From assembly GCA_965233625.1 (NCBI GenBank), contig OZ247499.1, positions 2,542,001 to 2,606,000 on the forward strand: a DNA stretch of 64,000 nucleotides, written 5' to 3'. The notes under the pieces were generated by a model, which was given only the letters and a program-made list of their open reading frames with translations, had not been told where the DNA came from and searched no databases. Of this stretch, positions 44,174-52,362 are shown piece after piece (within the stretch, counting starts at the first letter, position 1; every line of letters starts with the position of its first letter). Source of the stretch: G965233625 sp965233625. GTDB taxonomy: Bacteria; Planctomycetota; Planctomycetia; Pirellulales; Pirellulaceae. The position numbers and the translations under genes are program-made.

Positions 44174-45016
44174 ATGACGTTGCTGAAGATCGGGGTGTTT
44201 GGTTCGCAACCACGCACCATTACCCAACTCGAAAGCCTGCAGGATGCCGAAGGTATAGAAATCCGCTGTATCGTGGCGCCACAAGGCATCGGCCAGCAGA
44301 ACCCAGTCCGGCAATGGACCCTTCAGAACGAATGCCGTCACCTGCTACGACTGCCCGTTAATCCAAGGGAATTCCACTTCCTGGAAACCATCGGCCACCT
44401 GCAGCTGGACTTCATCGTGACGGCGGGCTTCCCACAACGGATACCTGCTTCCGTCCTTGCTCTGGCGAAATACGGCGGTGTCAACGTGCATCCTTCCGCC
44501 CTGCCTCGCTACCGAGGCCCCGATCCTATTAGGCGGGCCATCCTGGCAGGAGACGACACCATCGGGTGCACCATCCACAAGCTCACACAGGAGTTGGAAG
44601 CAGGCGGCGTCTACTGGCAGAAACAGCTACCGCTGCTGGAATTTGAGACAACGGGCGATCTAGCCGCAAAAACCGGGCAGGAACTTGCAGCCGCACTGCC
44701 GGACGTGCTCCGCAGCATTGCAGCCGGAAAGCTGAGGGCCGCGCCCCAGGTAGGCGAACCGGTTTACGCTCCGCGTGTAACGCCGGAAGAACTTTCCATT
44801 ACCGCCGCCAATTCATCCAAAGATGTCCAGCGCCGGATCCGCGCATGTGCTCCACACGCGTTCCCGCGATGGCAGCAGGGAAGCGCCAGTTACCAGATTT
44901 TGTCGCCGGCGGAGACGAATCCCTCTGATGCAGAAACCGTCGAGATCAATCTGCAAGACGGCGTGCATCGCTTCATCTGCCAACCTAGCGAAGCACGTTC
45001 ACTTCGCTCGGCGTGA
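44174..45016 (+). CDS. Formyltransferase-family protein (methionyl-tRNA formyltransferase-like)
   Basis: The 280-residue protein starts at the ATG at 44174; a GTG twelve codons earlier is possible. It has the formyltransferase core: the Asn and His of VNVHPSALPRYRGPDPIRRAI, which bind and activate the formyl donor, and the following DDTIGCTIHKLTQELEAGGVYW. In the canonical enzymes the second part contains LDxG with a catalytic Asp; here it is LEAG, so the Asp is a Glu. It lies directly after a glycosyltransferase gene, which suggests an N-formyl sugar (as in some O-antigens) rather than initiator tRNA formylation. The housekeeping Fmt would be expected elsewhere beside def. This is inference. 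Confidence 0.82.
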   Translation: MTLLKIGVFGSQPRTITQLESLQDAEGIEIRCIVAPQGIGQQNPVRQWTLQNECRHLLRLPVNPREFHFLETIGHLQLDFIVTAGFPQRIPASVLALAKYGGVNVHPSALPRYRGPDPIRRAILAGDDTIGCTIHKLTQELEAGGVYWQKQLPLLEFETTGDLAAKTGQELAAALPDVLRSIAAGKLRAAPQVGEPVYAPRVTPEELSITAANSSKDVQRRIRACAPHAFPRWQQGSASYQILSPAETNPSDAETVEINLQDGVHRFICQPSEARSLRSA

Positions 45017-45022
45017 GCCTGA

Positions 45023-46387
45023 TTAAATCAGTTCCCGCATCGGCTTCACGCCTTCGTCCACGGGGTACTGCGGGCGGCCGCGTAAGTCGAACTCGCGGGC
45101 GGCGCGTAGATTCAGGCCGAGGTTGTGGTACAGCGTCGCCATCACTTCGGCGAAACTCACGGGCCGGTCGGTGGCGTATTCACCAAGCCGGTTGGTGGCG
45201 CCGATCACTTGCCCTGTCCGCATGCCGCCGCCTGCCAGCAGTGCGCACGATACGCGTGGCCAATGGTCGCGGCCTGCTTTGCTGTTGATCTTCGGCGTGC
45301 GTCCAAATTCGCCCCACACAACGATCGAGACATCGTTGAGCATGCCGCGTTGCTCCAGGTCTTCGACCAATGCGGACAGCGATTGATCCAGCATTGGCAT
45401 ATCCTGGCGGCCGCGTTTAAAGTTCTCGCCGTGCCAGTCCCAGCGGCTGAAGTTCAGCGAAACAACCCGCGCCCCCGCCTCGACCAGCCGGCGGGCGATC
45501 AGCAGGTTCTGCGTCATCTTCGGGGCGCCGTCCGCGCGGAACTCCGGGTCGCCCACGCCATAGCGTTCGACCAGCTTCGGGTCTTCGGAAGATACATCCA
45601 GCGCTGCTGCCAGCGCGGACGAAGTTAGAATGCCCATCGCCTGCTGCGTGAAGGCGTCTAATCCGTCCATCGAACCATTCGTATCAGCCGAGCGGCGGAA
45701 GCCGTCCATTGCTTTCAAAAGAGAAGCCCGGTCGCCGAGGCGTTCCAGCGTGACGCCTTGCAGCACCATATTGTCTACTTTCGAGCTTTCGCCCTTACCG
45801 CCGACCAGACGGAACGGCGCGTGCTTCACGCCCAGAAAACCACCGGCGCCAGGATCGCCCCAGGGTTGATGGCCCGTCTTATAGAACAGGCTCAGATGCG
45901 GAGGAATCGTGCGGTTAACGGGGCCCTGCAAATGCGAAACCCAGGCGCCCATCGACGGCCAGCCACCGGCGGGTGGATTCACCTGTTTGCGGCCGTGCAT
46001 TGCTTCAAACGCATAGTGCGAACCGCCGGCGCCGGTCATCGAACGGATCGGCACAAACTTATCCATCATCGCCGCAATACGCGGGAACATCTCACCGATT
46101 TGAATGCCGGGCACCGACGTGTTGATCGCCTGAAACTCGCCCCGGATCTCTGCCGGCGCGTCCTGCTTGATATCCCACATATCCTGATGCGGCGGTCCAC
46201 CCGGCAGGAAGATATTGATCACTGCCTTGTGCGAAGAGCCTGTTCCCGCCTGAGCTTCAGCTTCCAGCAGGCCGGGCAGCGTCAGGCCGCCCATCGCCAG
46301 ACCGCCGATTTTCAGGAAATTACGGCGCGAAACACCGTCGCATAATTTTGAATTTTTACCTTCGCGGCGACCAAGAATCGTGAGCAT
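45023..46387 (-). CDS. DUF1501 protein with Tat signal
   Basis: The protein has 454 residues from the ATG at 46387, behind AGAGGCG. The N-terminus has a twin-arginine signal, SRRNFLKIGGLAMGGLTLPG. The body matches DUF1501, a sulfatase/alkaline-phosphatase-like fold common in planctomycetes: INIFLPGGPPHQDMWD, PIRSMTGAGGSHYAF, LNFSRWDWHGENF, SIVVWGEFGRTPKIN, GRDHWPRVSCALLAGGG, and YATDRPVSFAEVMATLYHNLG. DUF1501 genes usually sit beside a DUF1549/DUF1553 cytochrome-containing gene; none is adjacent here. The function is unknown, probably hydrolysis or binding in the periplasm. It converges with the formyltransferase gene six bases away. Confidence 0.93.
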   Translation of the reverse strand: MLTILGRREGKNSKLCDGVSRRNFLKIGGLAMGGLTLPGLLEAEAQAGTGSSHKAVINIFLPGGPPHQDMWDIKQDAPAEIRGEFQAINTSVPGIQIGEMFPRIAAMMDKFVPIRSMTGAGGSHYAFEAMHGRKQVNPPAGGWPSMGAWVSHLQGPVNRTIPPHLSLFYKTGHQPWGDPGAGGFLGVKHAPFRLVGGKGESSKVDNMVLQGVTLERLGDRASLLKAMDGFRRSADTNGSMDGLDAFTQQAMGILTSSALAAALDVSSEDPKLVERYGVGDPEFRADGAPKMTQNLLIARRLVEAGARVVSLNFSRWDWHGENFKRGRQDMPMLDQSLSALVEDLEQRGMLNDVSIVVWGEFGRTPKINSKAGRDHWPRVSCALLAGGGMRTGQVIGATNRLGEYATDRPVSFAEVMATLYHNLGLNLRAAREFDLRGRPQYPVDEGVKPMRELI

Positions 46388-46840
46388 CTCTAACGCCTCT
46401 TCGTTTTGGGTGGGGTAATCTGCGGTAGGGGATTTTCGGGTGTGGGGGCATGCGGGTCTATATCTTATCAGTTTCGGTTGATAACGGGCAAGTCCGTGCC
46501 TTTGACGATATTTAGCGGTACAGATTCCGCAGATACTGCACTTGACACGACAGAACTGCCGTCGCCAGCTACATGTTGCGCAGCCCTTGCAATGCATGCA
46601 GCCAGCATGAGGAAAATAATCAAATCAACACATGATTTCTGCTTCAGGGCGAAGGTGTGGCGGCAGAGTGTCGATAAACATGAACGGATCGTTTCAGATT
46701 ACGGCACCGTTTAAGGCATCCCATTTTGCCTAATCGGACCCCAAGCTACTGAAACACGCGCAAATTAACGCCCGGCGACGGAATGCCATCAAGGTCGCGT
46801 CGCCGCTTAGAAGCAGAAACAAAGGAAACGGAGAACCTGC
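46388..46840. other. Divergent intergenic region, no gene seen
   Basis: About 450 bases between the DUF1501 gene and the secreted glycine-rich gene. Possible short frames on either strand look random. One of them, an N-terminal extension of the DUF1501 protein, is Cys-rich but precedes the true Tat signal and is not credible. No repeat or RNA gene is visible. A good ribosome-binding site (GGAG at 46830-46833) serves the gene at 46841. Confidence 0.6.
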
Positions 46841-47419
46841 ATGATGCGACGCTCACTGCTTTTTATGCTGACGCTGGTGCTGGCGACAAGCGTTGCCTCG
46901 CAAGCCCGCGCCGATTGGAGTGCCTGGTTCAACCGCTTCAAGCTGGACTGGCACCGTAACAATGCTTGGCCAGCCCCATTTCAGGATGCTGACCGCGAAC
47001 TCGTCCGCCGCCCGTTCCGCATTATGGTGAACAAAGGCTGGCAGATGCAGAACACGCTGGATACCAACCATTTCAATCCAGCCACCAACGAACTTACGCC
47101 AGCTGGCATCGCCAAAGTCCGCTGGATCGTGGATCAGCGTGTGCCCTACCGCCGCACGGTATTCGTGCTTCGTGACCGCGATCCAGAAATCACGGCCGCC
47201 CGCATCGATTCGGCGCAGCAGCACGTAGCGGGTTATCTCCGCAATGGCGAACTCCCCGCCGTTGTGCTGACCGATCTTAAACCACAGACATCTCCCGCAG
47301 ACCGCGTGAATCAGATTCACACCGGATTCCAGTCCGGATTGCCCGCACCATCCATTGGCGGTGGAGTTGGCGGCGGTGGCGGTGGTGGAGCTGGCGGCGG
47401 TGGTGGCGGCTCGCCATAA
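46841..47419 (+). CDS. Secreted hypothetical protein with polyglycine tail
   Basis: The 192-residue protein has a clear signal peptide (MMRRSLLFMLTLVLATSVASQARA). The mature part is rich in Trp, Arg and Asp (WSAWFNRFKLDWHRNNAWPAP, KGWQMQNTLDTNHFNP, VPYRRTVFVLRDRDPEIT), and the C-terminus is a glycine tract with a few Ala and Ser. The central region mentions an Arg-Asp-Arg-Asp segment that resembles the start of OmpA-type or cell-wall motifs only loosely, so I assign no family. The start is supported by AAACGGAG. It is probably exported and may be a small envelope protein. Confidence 0.72.
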   Translation: MMRRSLLFMLTLVLATSVASQARADWSAWFNRFKLDWHRNNAWPAPFQDADRELVRRPFRIMVNKGWQMQNTLDTNHFNPATNELTPAGIAKVRWIVDQRVPYRRTVFVLRDRDPEITAARIDSAQQHVAGYLRNGELPAVVLTDLKPQTSPADRVNQIHTGFQSGLPAPSIGGGVGGGGGGGAGGGGGGSP

Positions 47420-47757
47420 CCACTCCAGTCGTGACTTAAACCGGCTCTCATAAAAGGGCCGGTGATAAGGATGGCGCCGCCCGTTAAGGTTGTAATTGCC
47501 ACGGCGGAAACGGTGCAGCGGAATCGACACGCGGACGATCAAACTTGCAGACCGCCGCATTACGGCTTCACGCAATAGCTAAAGCTACCAGCGTTCAAGC
47601 CAGAACAAATAGAACACATCGCGTGGCGAACTCGCCCCCGGAACCTGCTGTAACGGAAAGGCAGGTGGCAGAGGCACGCCGGAAAATTGAAAACTCTTCT
47701 GACTGGTTGTTGCACAACGGCCGCGGAAAATCGGCCAAGGCATCACGGAGGCGCCAA
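47420..47757. other. Intergenic region with a weak hairpin
   Basis: The 338-base gap contains CCGGCTC-TCATAAAA-GGGCCGG (47441-47462), a 7-bp stem with one G-T pair just after the preceding stop codon. It lacks a T-run, so it may be a weak or Rho-assisted terminator. The frame of the downstream TPR protein is open through much of this region, but without a signal peptide or family match, so I treat it as untranslated. Confidence 0.45.
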
Positions 47758-48777
47758 GTGACCATCTCAATCCAACACATCCTGCGAGTCTTTGCTGCGG
47801 GCATCTGCCTGGCCGTCGTCACGACTCCGCTTGCGGCGCAGCAGGCGCCCCGTGCCTTAGGCTCTCCGGCGCCGCCGGTGGTGCACACCTGGGGTTCCCG
47901 GCTGACCGGAGCCATCCAATCAGCGTCCAATACGGTTACCGGCGCCATGACGCCGCGACGCGTGCCGCCGGTCGACCCGCTGGATCTGTCGGCTCCGTCG
48001 GGAGATTCCAGCAGCGTTCTGCTTGCCGCGGCCCGGCTGCACGAACGCCGCGGTAACTTCCCCGCTGCTGAGAAGCAGTACGTGGCGGCGTTGCGGGCCG
48101 ACAACAAGAATGTTGCCGCCATGCTGCAGCTTGCCCGTTTGTACGACCGGCAGGACAAGTATCAACAGGCCGTGCAGGTCTACCAGCATGCGATTCAGAT
48201 GGAGCCACGTAACCCCATCGCGCTGAACGACCTTGGCCTTTGCTACGCCCGCCGGAACGAACTGCACAACGCCGTCGCACACCTGGAACGGGCCATTGGC
48301 GCGGCGCCCCACAACCGGCTGTACCGCAATAACCTGGCAACTGTTCTGGTTGAAATGAACAACCCGCGGGCCGCGTTCGAGCATCTTGCCGCCGCCAATC
48401 CCGAAGCCGTCGCCCACTACAACATCGGCGTGCTGCTGTTCAAAAAGGGTGACACCCATGGCGCCGCGAGCCACTTGCAACAGGCCGCCGCCAAGGATCC
48501 GTCGCTGACACAGGCTTCCCAACTCCTGGCACGTGTCGCGCCCAGCCTGCCCACGCACCAGTCGCCTGGCGCCTTTGCAGGCAACAACACTCCGGCGCCG
48601 TACCGCAATGTTTCGGCCCAAGGCCCCGCGGAAACCCCTGGCGTACAATCCACGGCGCCACGCGCTACGGGCTGGTATCCAGAAGTCCGCCAACCTGAGC
48701 CATCCTGGCGATCACCCGCCGCCGGCACTTCCCGCCGGGCGCCTACCGCACCAGCTCCACAACCCTGGAGCCGCTAA
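47758..48777 (+). CDS. Exported tetratricopeptide-repeat protein
   Basis: The protein has 339 residues from a GTG start at 47758. The choice rests on CGGAGG six bases upstream and a signal peptide that starts at once (TISIQHILRVFAAGICLAVVTTPLAAQQ). After a Pro-rich linker, TPR units run from about 85 to 260, including LLAAARLHERRGNFPAAEKQ and NPIALNDLGLCYARRNELHN, where a negative hit to other repeats was sought without success. The C-terminal 80 residues are Pro/Ala/Ser-rich and probably disordered. It is a periplasmic scaffold or assembly protein by analogy; the partner is unknown. A terminator follows about 60 bases downstream. Confidence 0.85.
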   Translation: MTISIQHILRVFAAGICLAVVTTPLAAQQAPRALGSPAPPVVHTWGSRLTGAIQSASNTVTGAMTPRRVPPVDPLDLSAPSGDSSSVLLAAARLHERRGNFPAAEKQYVAALRADNKNVAAMLQLARLYDRQDKYQQAVQVYQHAIQMEPRNPIALNDLGLCYARRNELHNAVAHLERAIGAAPHNRLYRNNLATVLVEMNNPRAAFEHLAAANPEAVAHYNIGVLLFKKGDTHGAASHLQQAAAKDPSLTQASQLLARVAPSLPTHQSPGAFAGNNTPAPYRNVSAQGPAETPGVQSTAPRATGWYPEVRQPEPSWRSPAAGTSRRAPTAPAPQPWSR

Positions 48778-48839
48778 ACGCCACGCATCAATCACCGTTT
48801 AGTTGTCATGCGTGACAAGACATAGTTCAATACACAAAG

Positions 48840-48868
48840 GGTCGCATCCCACGATGCGGCCTTTTTTT
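48840..48868 (+). terminator. Rho-independent terminator after the TPR gene
   Basis: An 8-bp stem (GGTCGCAT with ATGCGGCC, one G-T pair) and a 6-base loop is followed directly by seven T residues. A second small hairpin, TTGTCA-TGCG-TGACAA (48803-48818), lies just upstream of it. Confidence 0.9.
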
Positions 48869-48904
48869 GTGGCTACGCTGAACTAAGAGACGAAGGAACA
48901 TGCA

Positions 48905-49288
48905 ATGACGAAGAACGCTGTTGGATGGTTTGAAATCTACGTGCAGGATATGGACCGCGCCGCGAAGTTTTACGCTGCTGTCTTTCAAACCGAGTTCGAG
49001 AAACTTGATTCCCCGATCCCCGGCCACGAAATCAACATGATGGCCTTCCCGATGCAACCAGGCGCGCCAGGCGCCGCCGGCGCACTGGTCAAAATGGAAG
49101 GCATCCCCAGCGGCGGCAACAGCACGCTGGTCTATTTCAACTGCGAAGACTGCGCTGTCGAAGCGGCCCGCGTCAACGACGCCGGCGGCGAACTCAAACA
49201 GGAGAAAATGTCCATCGGCGAACACGGATTCATCGCCATCGCCGCCGACACCGAAGGCAACACCATCGGCCTGCATTCAATGCAGTAG
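48905..49288 (+). CDS. VOC family protein (glyoxalase/dioxygenase fold)
   Basis: The 127-residue protein has the two beta-alpha-beta-beta-beta modules of vicinal-oxygen-chelate proteins: NAVGWFEIYVQDMDRAAKFYAAVF, then TLVYFNCEDCAVEAARVNDAGGEL and GFIAIAADTEGNTIGLHS. Single-chain VOC proteins of this size (PhnB/glyoxalase-like) dimerise and bind a divalent metal, a small ligand or an antibiotic. The typical Glu/His ligands are not all evident, so the activity is unassigned. The start has GAAGGAACA upstream. It is monocistronic. Confidence 0.9.
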   Translation: MTKNAVGWFEIYVQDMDRAAKFYAAVFQTEFEKLDSPIPGHEINMMAFPMQPGAPGAAGALVKMEGIPSGGNSTLVYFNCEDCAVEAARVNDAGGELKQEKMSIGEHGFIAIAADTEGNTIGLHSMQ

Positions 49289-49474
49289 GACCGCGGCACG
49301 ATGAGCGTGAAACCCGCAGCGTCTCGGGAAGACGGGGAGAAACCGGGACGCTAAAGGCGCGTACGGCGAATCCACGGTACGCGCGCCGGTCGGAAGGCGG
49401 GAAGTAGCGGCGGCCTTATCGAAAATACAAGTCACGTTTCCAGGCGACTCGCGGATTAACAAGACTTCCTGACT

Positions 49475-50086
49475 ATGAAAATCATAACGCTATTTGCCGT
49501 CGTCTTTACGCTCTTCACAAGTTCCTGTTCAGCACAAGAGATTGCGACAGACGATCTTGCCGGACTGCTTTCGGCAGCTACCAGGATTACTGGTGATAAC
49601 TGGCGTGTCCGTTACGAATACGAATCCCGCACGATCTCGATCACGTCGGTCAGACAAATCCTGGGCGCGGACTTTAGTGGCGGCGGCAGCTTTGATGATG
49701 CTGAAAATGGAAGAAGCTATCCAGTCAGGGTTGAATTCCGGCTGACGGCTAAACCAACACCACAACGAATAAAGGCGCTGCGTTCTTTGGAGAAGTCAAA
49801 CCTTGAATACGAAAGAGGCATGAGCGACAACGTGATGGGTTGGGCTGGACGTTCCAAAATCCGTCCCTGGTCACTTACAAAGGCAGAATGGGCGGAATAC
49901 CTGAAGTTTGCAGAACAGCGTCGTCAGATCGACCTGCTGGCAATGCCGACGCACAGGTTCAAGTCACTGTACCTCATAGATGTCAGTCATTGGCACATCG
50001 TGCCTGCGCAAAAACAGTCAGCGTCGGGCCGGCAGTTACTGGCAGAACGCAAGGCTTTGATGAAACTCGTTCAGCCGGTTGAATAA
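49475..50086 (+). CDS. Exported protein of unknown function
   Basis: The 203-residue protein begins with a signal peptide (KIITLFAVVFTLFTSSCSAQ). A Cys at position 18 could be a lipobox, but the residue three before it is Thr, so lipoprotein processing is uncertain. The mature part has an alternating charged/hydrophobic beta pattern (DNWRVRYEYESRTISITSVRQ, RSYPVRVEFRL) followed by a helical half (KAEWAEYLKFAEQRRQIDLL). I do not recognise a family. It is flanked by the VOC gene and the convergent M50-HlyD gene. Confidence 0.7.
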   Translation: MKIITLFAVVFTLFTSSCSAQEIATDDLAGLLSAATRITGDNWRVRYEYESRTISITSVRQILGADFSGGGSFDDAENGRSYPVRVEFRLTAKPTPQRIKALRSLEKSNLEYERGMSDNVMGWAGRSKIRPWSLTKAEWAEYLKFAEQRRQIDLLAMPTHRFKSLYLIDVSHWHIVPAQKQSASGRQLLAERKALMKLVQPVE

Positions 50087-50187
50087 AGGATGGTCACAAA
50101 GCTGGCCCAGACCTAAATGGACCTTCTGGCCAAACAAGTGGACAACCTGGAGAAAAGGTTGGGATCTTAGCAGGTAGCAACTGCGCG

Positions 50188-52344
50188 TCACTCACCCGAT
50201 TGCTGTTCGATCCGCCGCCGGAACCATTGATCGGCCTGGTGCCAGAGTTCGGCGCCGGTGGCGCGGGTGAAGGGGCGGAAGGAGATGCGGCCGGTCTGGC
50301 CGGCATGCATAGTGCGGGCTTGCGTGGGCGTAAGATCCACGAACGCGGTGAAACGCGGTTCGAAGAATTCGACGCTGCTTTCCGATTCGCTGCCGGTCTG
50401 TTTGACGGGAATCTCGCCGCCTGCTGTGGTGCACAGCGCTTCGTGGGGCGGCTGCGTGGATGCCTGCGGCGGCACACGCGTGAGGGTGCGGGTAAGCGTG
50501 TAGTGGCCTGGCACATCCACGTAAACGTCGCCGCCGGTCCGGCTGCTGAATAGTTGCAGATCGTTCTGATCGACCGATGCGCGTAAGCGTTTGCGGCTCT
50601 CGTCGCCGATGGAAAGGATCTCGGCCCCTTTCTCCACGAAGGAGCCTTCCCGCATGGCCAGCCGCCGGCCAATGACCACGCCGGCTGCAGTTGCGCGGAC
50701 CGTCAGGCGGCCTGCGATTTCGCTCTTCTCCGCGTGTTGCTTCTTGAGCATTTCCAGCACGGCAGTTTCGGCCTGTTGCGTGGCAAGTTCGCTACGTTGC
50801 TGATGCAGGCGGATGCGGATTTCTGTTTCGCGGATGCGAAGGGCCAGTTCTGCGACTTCGGCCTGCAACTCCCGGTTCTCGAGTACTAGGAGTATGTCAC
50901 CCGGTTGGACACGTTGCCCGCCAGTAACGCGGACTTCGCGGATGAAGGCGTCGCTTTCGGCGCGGACAACGCTGAGCGGTTCGTATTCAACAATCGCCGG
51001 GGCAGTGGTGGCGCCTAGCCAGGGCACAAACAGAAAGAACATTGCCCCTGCCGCAACCAAGCCGCCACACACAGCCGTTGCACGCAGCCACTGCGGCCGT
51101 TCCCCCGGTTTGCCCTGCAAGGCGTACATCACAAAACGGACAACAGGCAGACCAACCCACAGCGCCGCCGCGAACCAGGCCAGCACTACACCGGCGCCTT
51201 CGAACAATGCGGACGCCGCAATCAGCAGACCGATGCAGACTAGCACCCGCCACACCAGCGCACCGAAGCCGTAAATCTGAACCAAAATCTTATTCAGCGG
51301 ATTGGCTCGAGGCAGCGACGCCGAAAGTCCAAGGATAAATCGCCGCGTGTAATAGTTCACACTCTGCTGCCCAAGTCCGTACAGGTTTGGAATTTCCAGC
51401 AGGTCCGAAAGGATGTAGTAACCATCGAAGCGCATCAGCGGGTTGGCGTTGAATAGAATCGTGGTCGCACTGGCCATCAGCGCCGCTTGAAAACAAATGT
51501 GATTGAGCGCGCCCGGTCCGGTGTGCGCCCAGACAATCGCCGCCACGGCCGCCACGGCCAGTTCCGCGTACATCCCGGCAGCCGCCACCAGAATGCGTTT
51601 CCACTTGGAGCGGAAGCGCCAGCTTGTAGTCACATCCACATACGCCACGGGTGTGAACAGGATCAGCATCACGCCTGCTTCGCGCACCACACCGCCCGCC
51701 TTGCGGCACGCGACTCCATGGGCGAATTCATGAATCAGCTTCAGCGCGACCCACACCAGCAGCAACCACCGCCAGGCGCCATCGTCAAAAACGCCCTGCG
51801 ATGCTTCCACCAGCCGGTCCGCATTCTGATGCAGAAAATACCCGGCTACCGCCAGCAGGATCAGCCACAACGTGAACACCGGCCAGGAGAAGACCCAACC
51901 GCAATACGGCGCGATACGACGGAACCAGCGGTCAGGCCACAGCAGCGGCACACGCAGGCTCATCGGGTTCATCTTCTGCCAGAACTCGCGGCGGCCCGCT
52001 TCCCGGGCGGCTTTCATGACGCGGCTAGAGGCTTTGGATTCCGGCGTACTTGCCAGGTTGCATTCGATCAGCCATTTGCAGATGGAAGCCGCTTCCTGCC
52101 AGCCCAGCGACTCCGCAGGAAAACGCGTCGCTGTGGCCTGCAGTGCATCGCCGATGTTTGTTTCACCATTAAGCAGCGAAACAAAGGCGTACTCTGCGGC
52201 GCCAAGGCGGTAGAACTTGGAGTTGACGGGATCTTCCAGCACAAACACATGTTCGCCGGAATAAACCTGCGGCGTCACGCGCAGATCGTGCCGGAGCACC
52301 AGCACGGTGCGGCCTAGTTCACGGACGCGGAAGTCGTGTGACAT
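50188..52344 (-). CDS. Membrane fusion: PqqD-like domain, M50 site-2 metalloprotease and HlyD-type adaptor
   Basis: The 718-residue multi-pass membrane protein has three parts. Residues about 10-95 (VFVLEDPVNSKFYRLGAAEY, LLNGETNIGDALQ) resemble a PqqD-like winged helix. Residues about 150-440 hold several membrane helices with the zinc motif HEFAHG and the distal NPLMRFDGYY, the M50 site-2 protease signatures. The rest (about 465-718) is a biotin/lipoyl-HlyD hairpin adaptor (SDAFIREVRVTGGQRVQPGD, with coiled helices and VRATAAGVVIGRR). It is the last gene of a three-gene operon with two further adaptors. Such M50-HlyD fusions are found with secretion or export systems. The substrate here is unknown, and there is no transporter ATPase or outer-membrane channel in the neighbourhood. 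Confidence 0.88.
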   Translation of the reverse strand: MSHDFRVRELGRTVLVLRHDLRVTPQVYSGEHVFVLEDPVNSKFYRLGAAEYAFVSLLNGETNIGDALQATATRFPAESLGWQEAASICKWLIECNLASTPESKASSRVMKAAREAGRREFWQKMNPMSLRVPLLWPDRWFRRIAPYCGWVFSWPVFTLWLILLAVAGYFLHQNADRLVEASQGVFDDGAWRWLLLVWVALKLIHEFAHGVACRKAGGVVREAGVMLILFTPVAYVDVTTSWRFRSKWKRILVAAAGMYAELAVAAVAAIVWAHTGPGALNHICFQAALMASATTILFNANPLMRFDGYYILSDLLEIPNLYGLGQQSVNYYTRRFILGLSASLPRANPLNKILVQIYGFGALVWRVLVCIGLLIAASALFEGAGVVLAWFAAALWVGLPVVRFVMYALQGKPGERPQWLRATAVCGGLVAAGAMFFLFVPWLGATTAPAIVEYEPLSVVRAESDAFIREVRVTGGQRVQPGDILLVLENRELQAEVAELALRIRETEIRIRLHQQRSELATQQAETAVLEMLKKQHAEKSEIAGRLTVRATAAGVVIGRRLAMREGSFVEKGAEILSIGDESRKRLRASVDQNDLQLFSSRTGGDVYVDVPGHYTLTRTLTRVPPQASTQPPHEALCTTAGGEIPVKQTGSESESSVEFFEPRFTAFVDLTPTQARTMHAGQTGRISFRPFTRATGAELWHQADQWFRRRIEQQSGE

Positions 52345-52362
52345 GGTTTGACACCCCTTCCG

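Noticed and set aside
46388..46597. N-terminal extension of the DUF1501 protein with several CxxC pairs, resembling a metal-binding or ferredoxin motif
   Set aside because: It precedes a proper Tat signal peptide, which must be N-terminal, and a good ribosome-binding site sits at the internal ATG.
46406..46714. Open frame of 102 codons on the plus strand
   Set aside because: No ribosome-binding site, random composition and overlap with the promoter region of two divergent genes.
50118..50171. A 17-codon mini-frame (MDLLAKQVDNLEKRLGS) beside the M50-HlyD operon, considered as a RiPP-like precursor
   Set aside because: Too short, no Shine-Dalgarno sequence and no core-like residues. It could be a fragment of a decayed gene.
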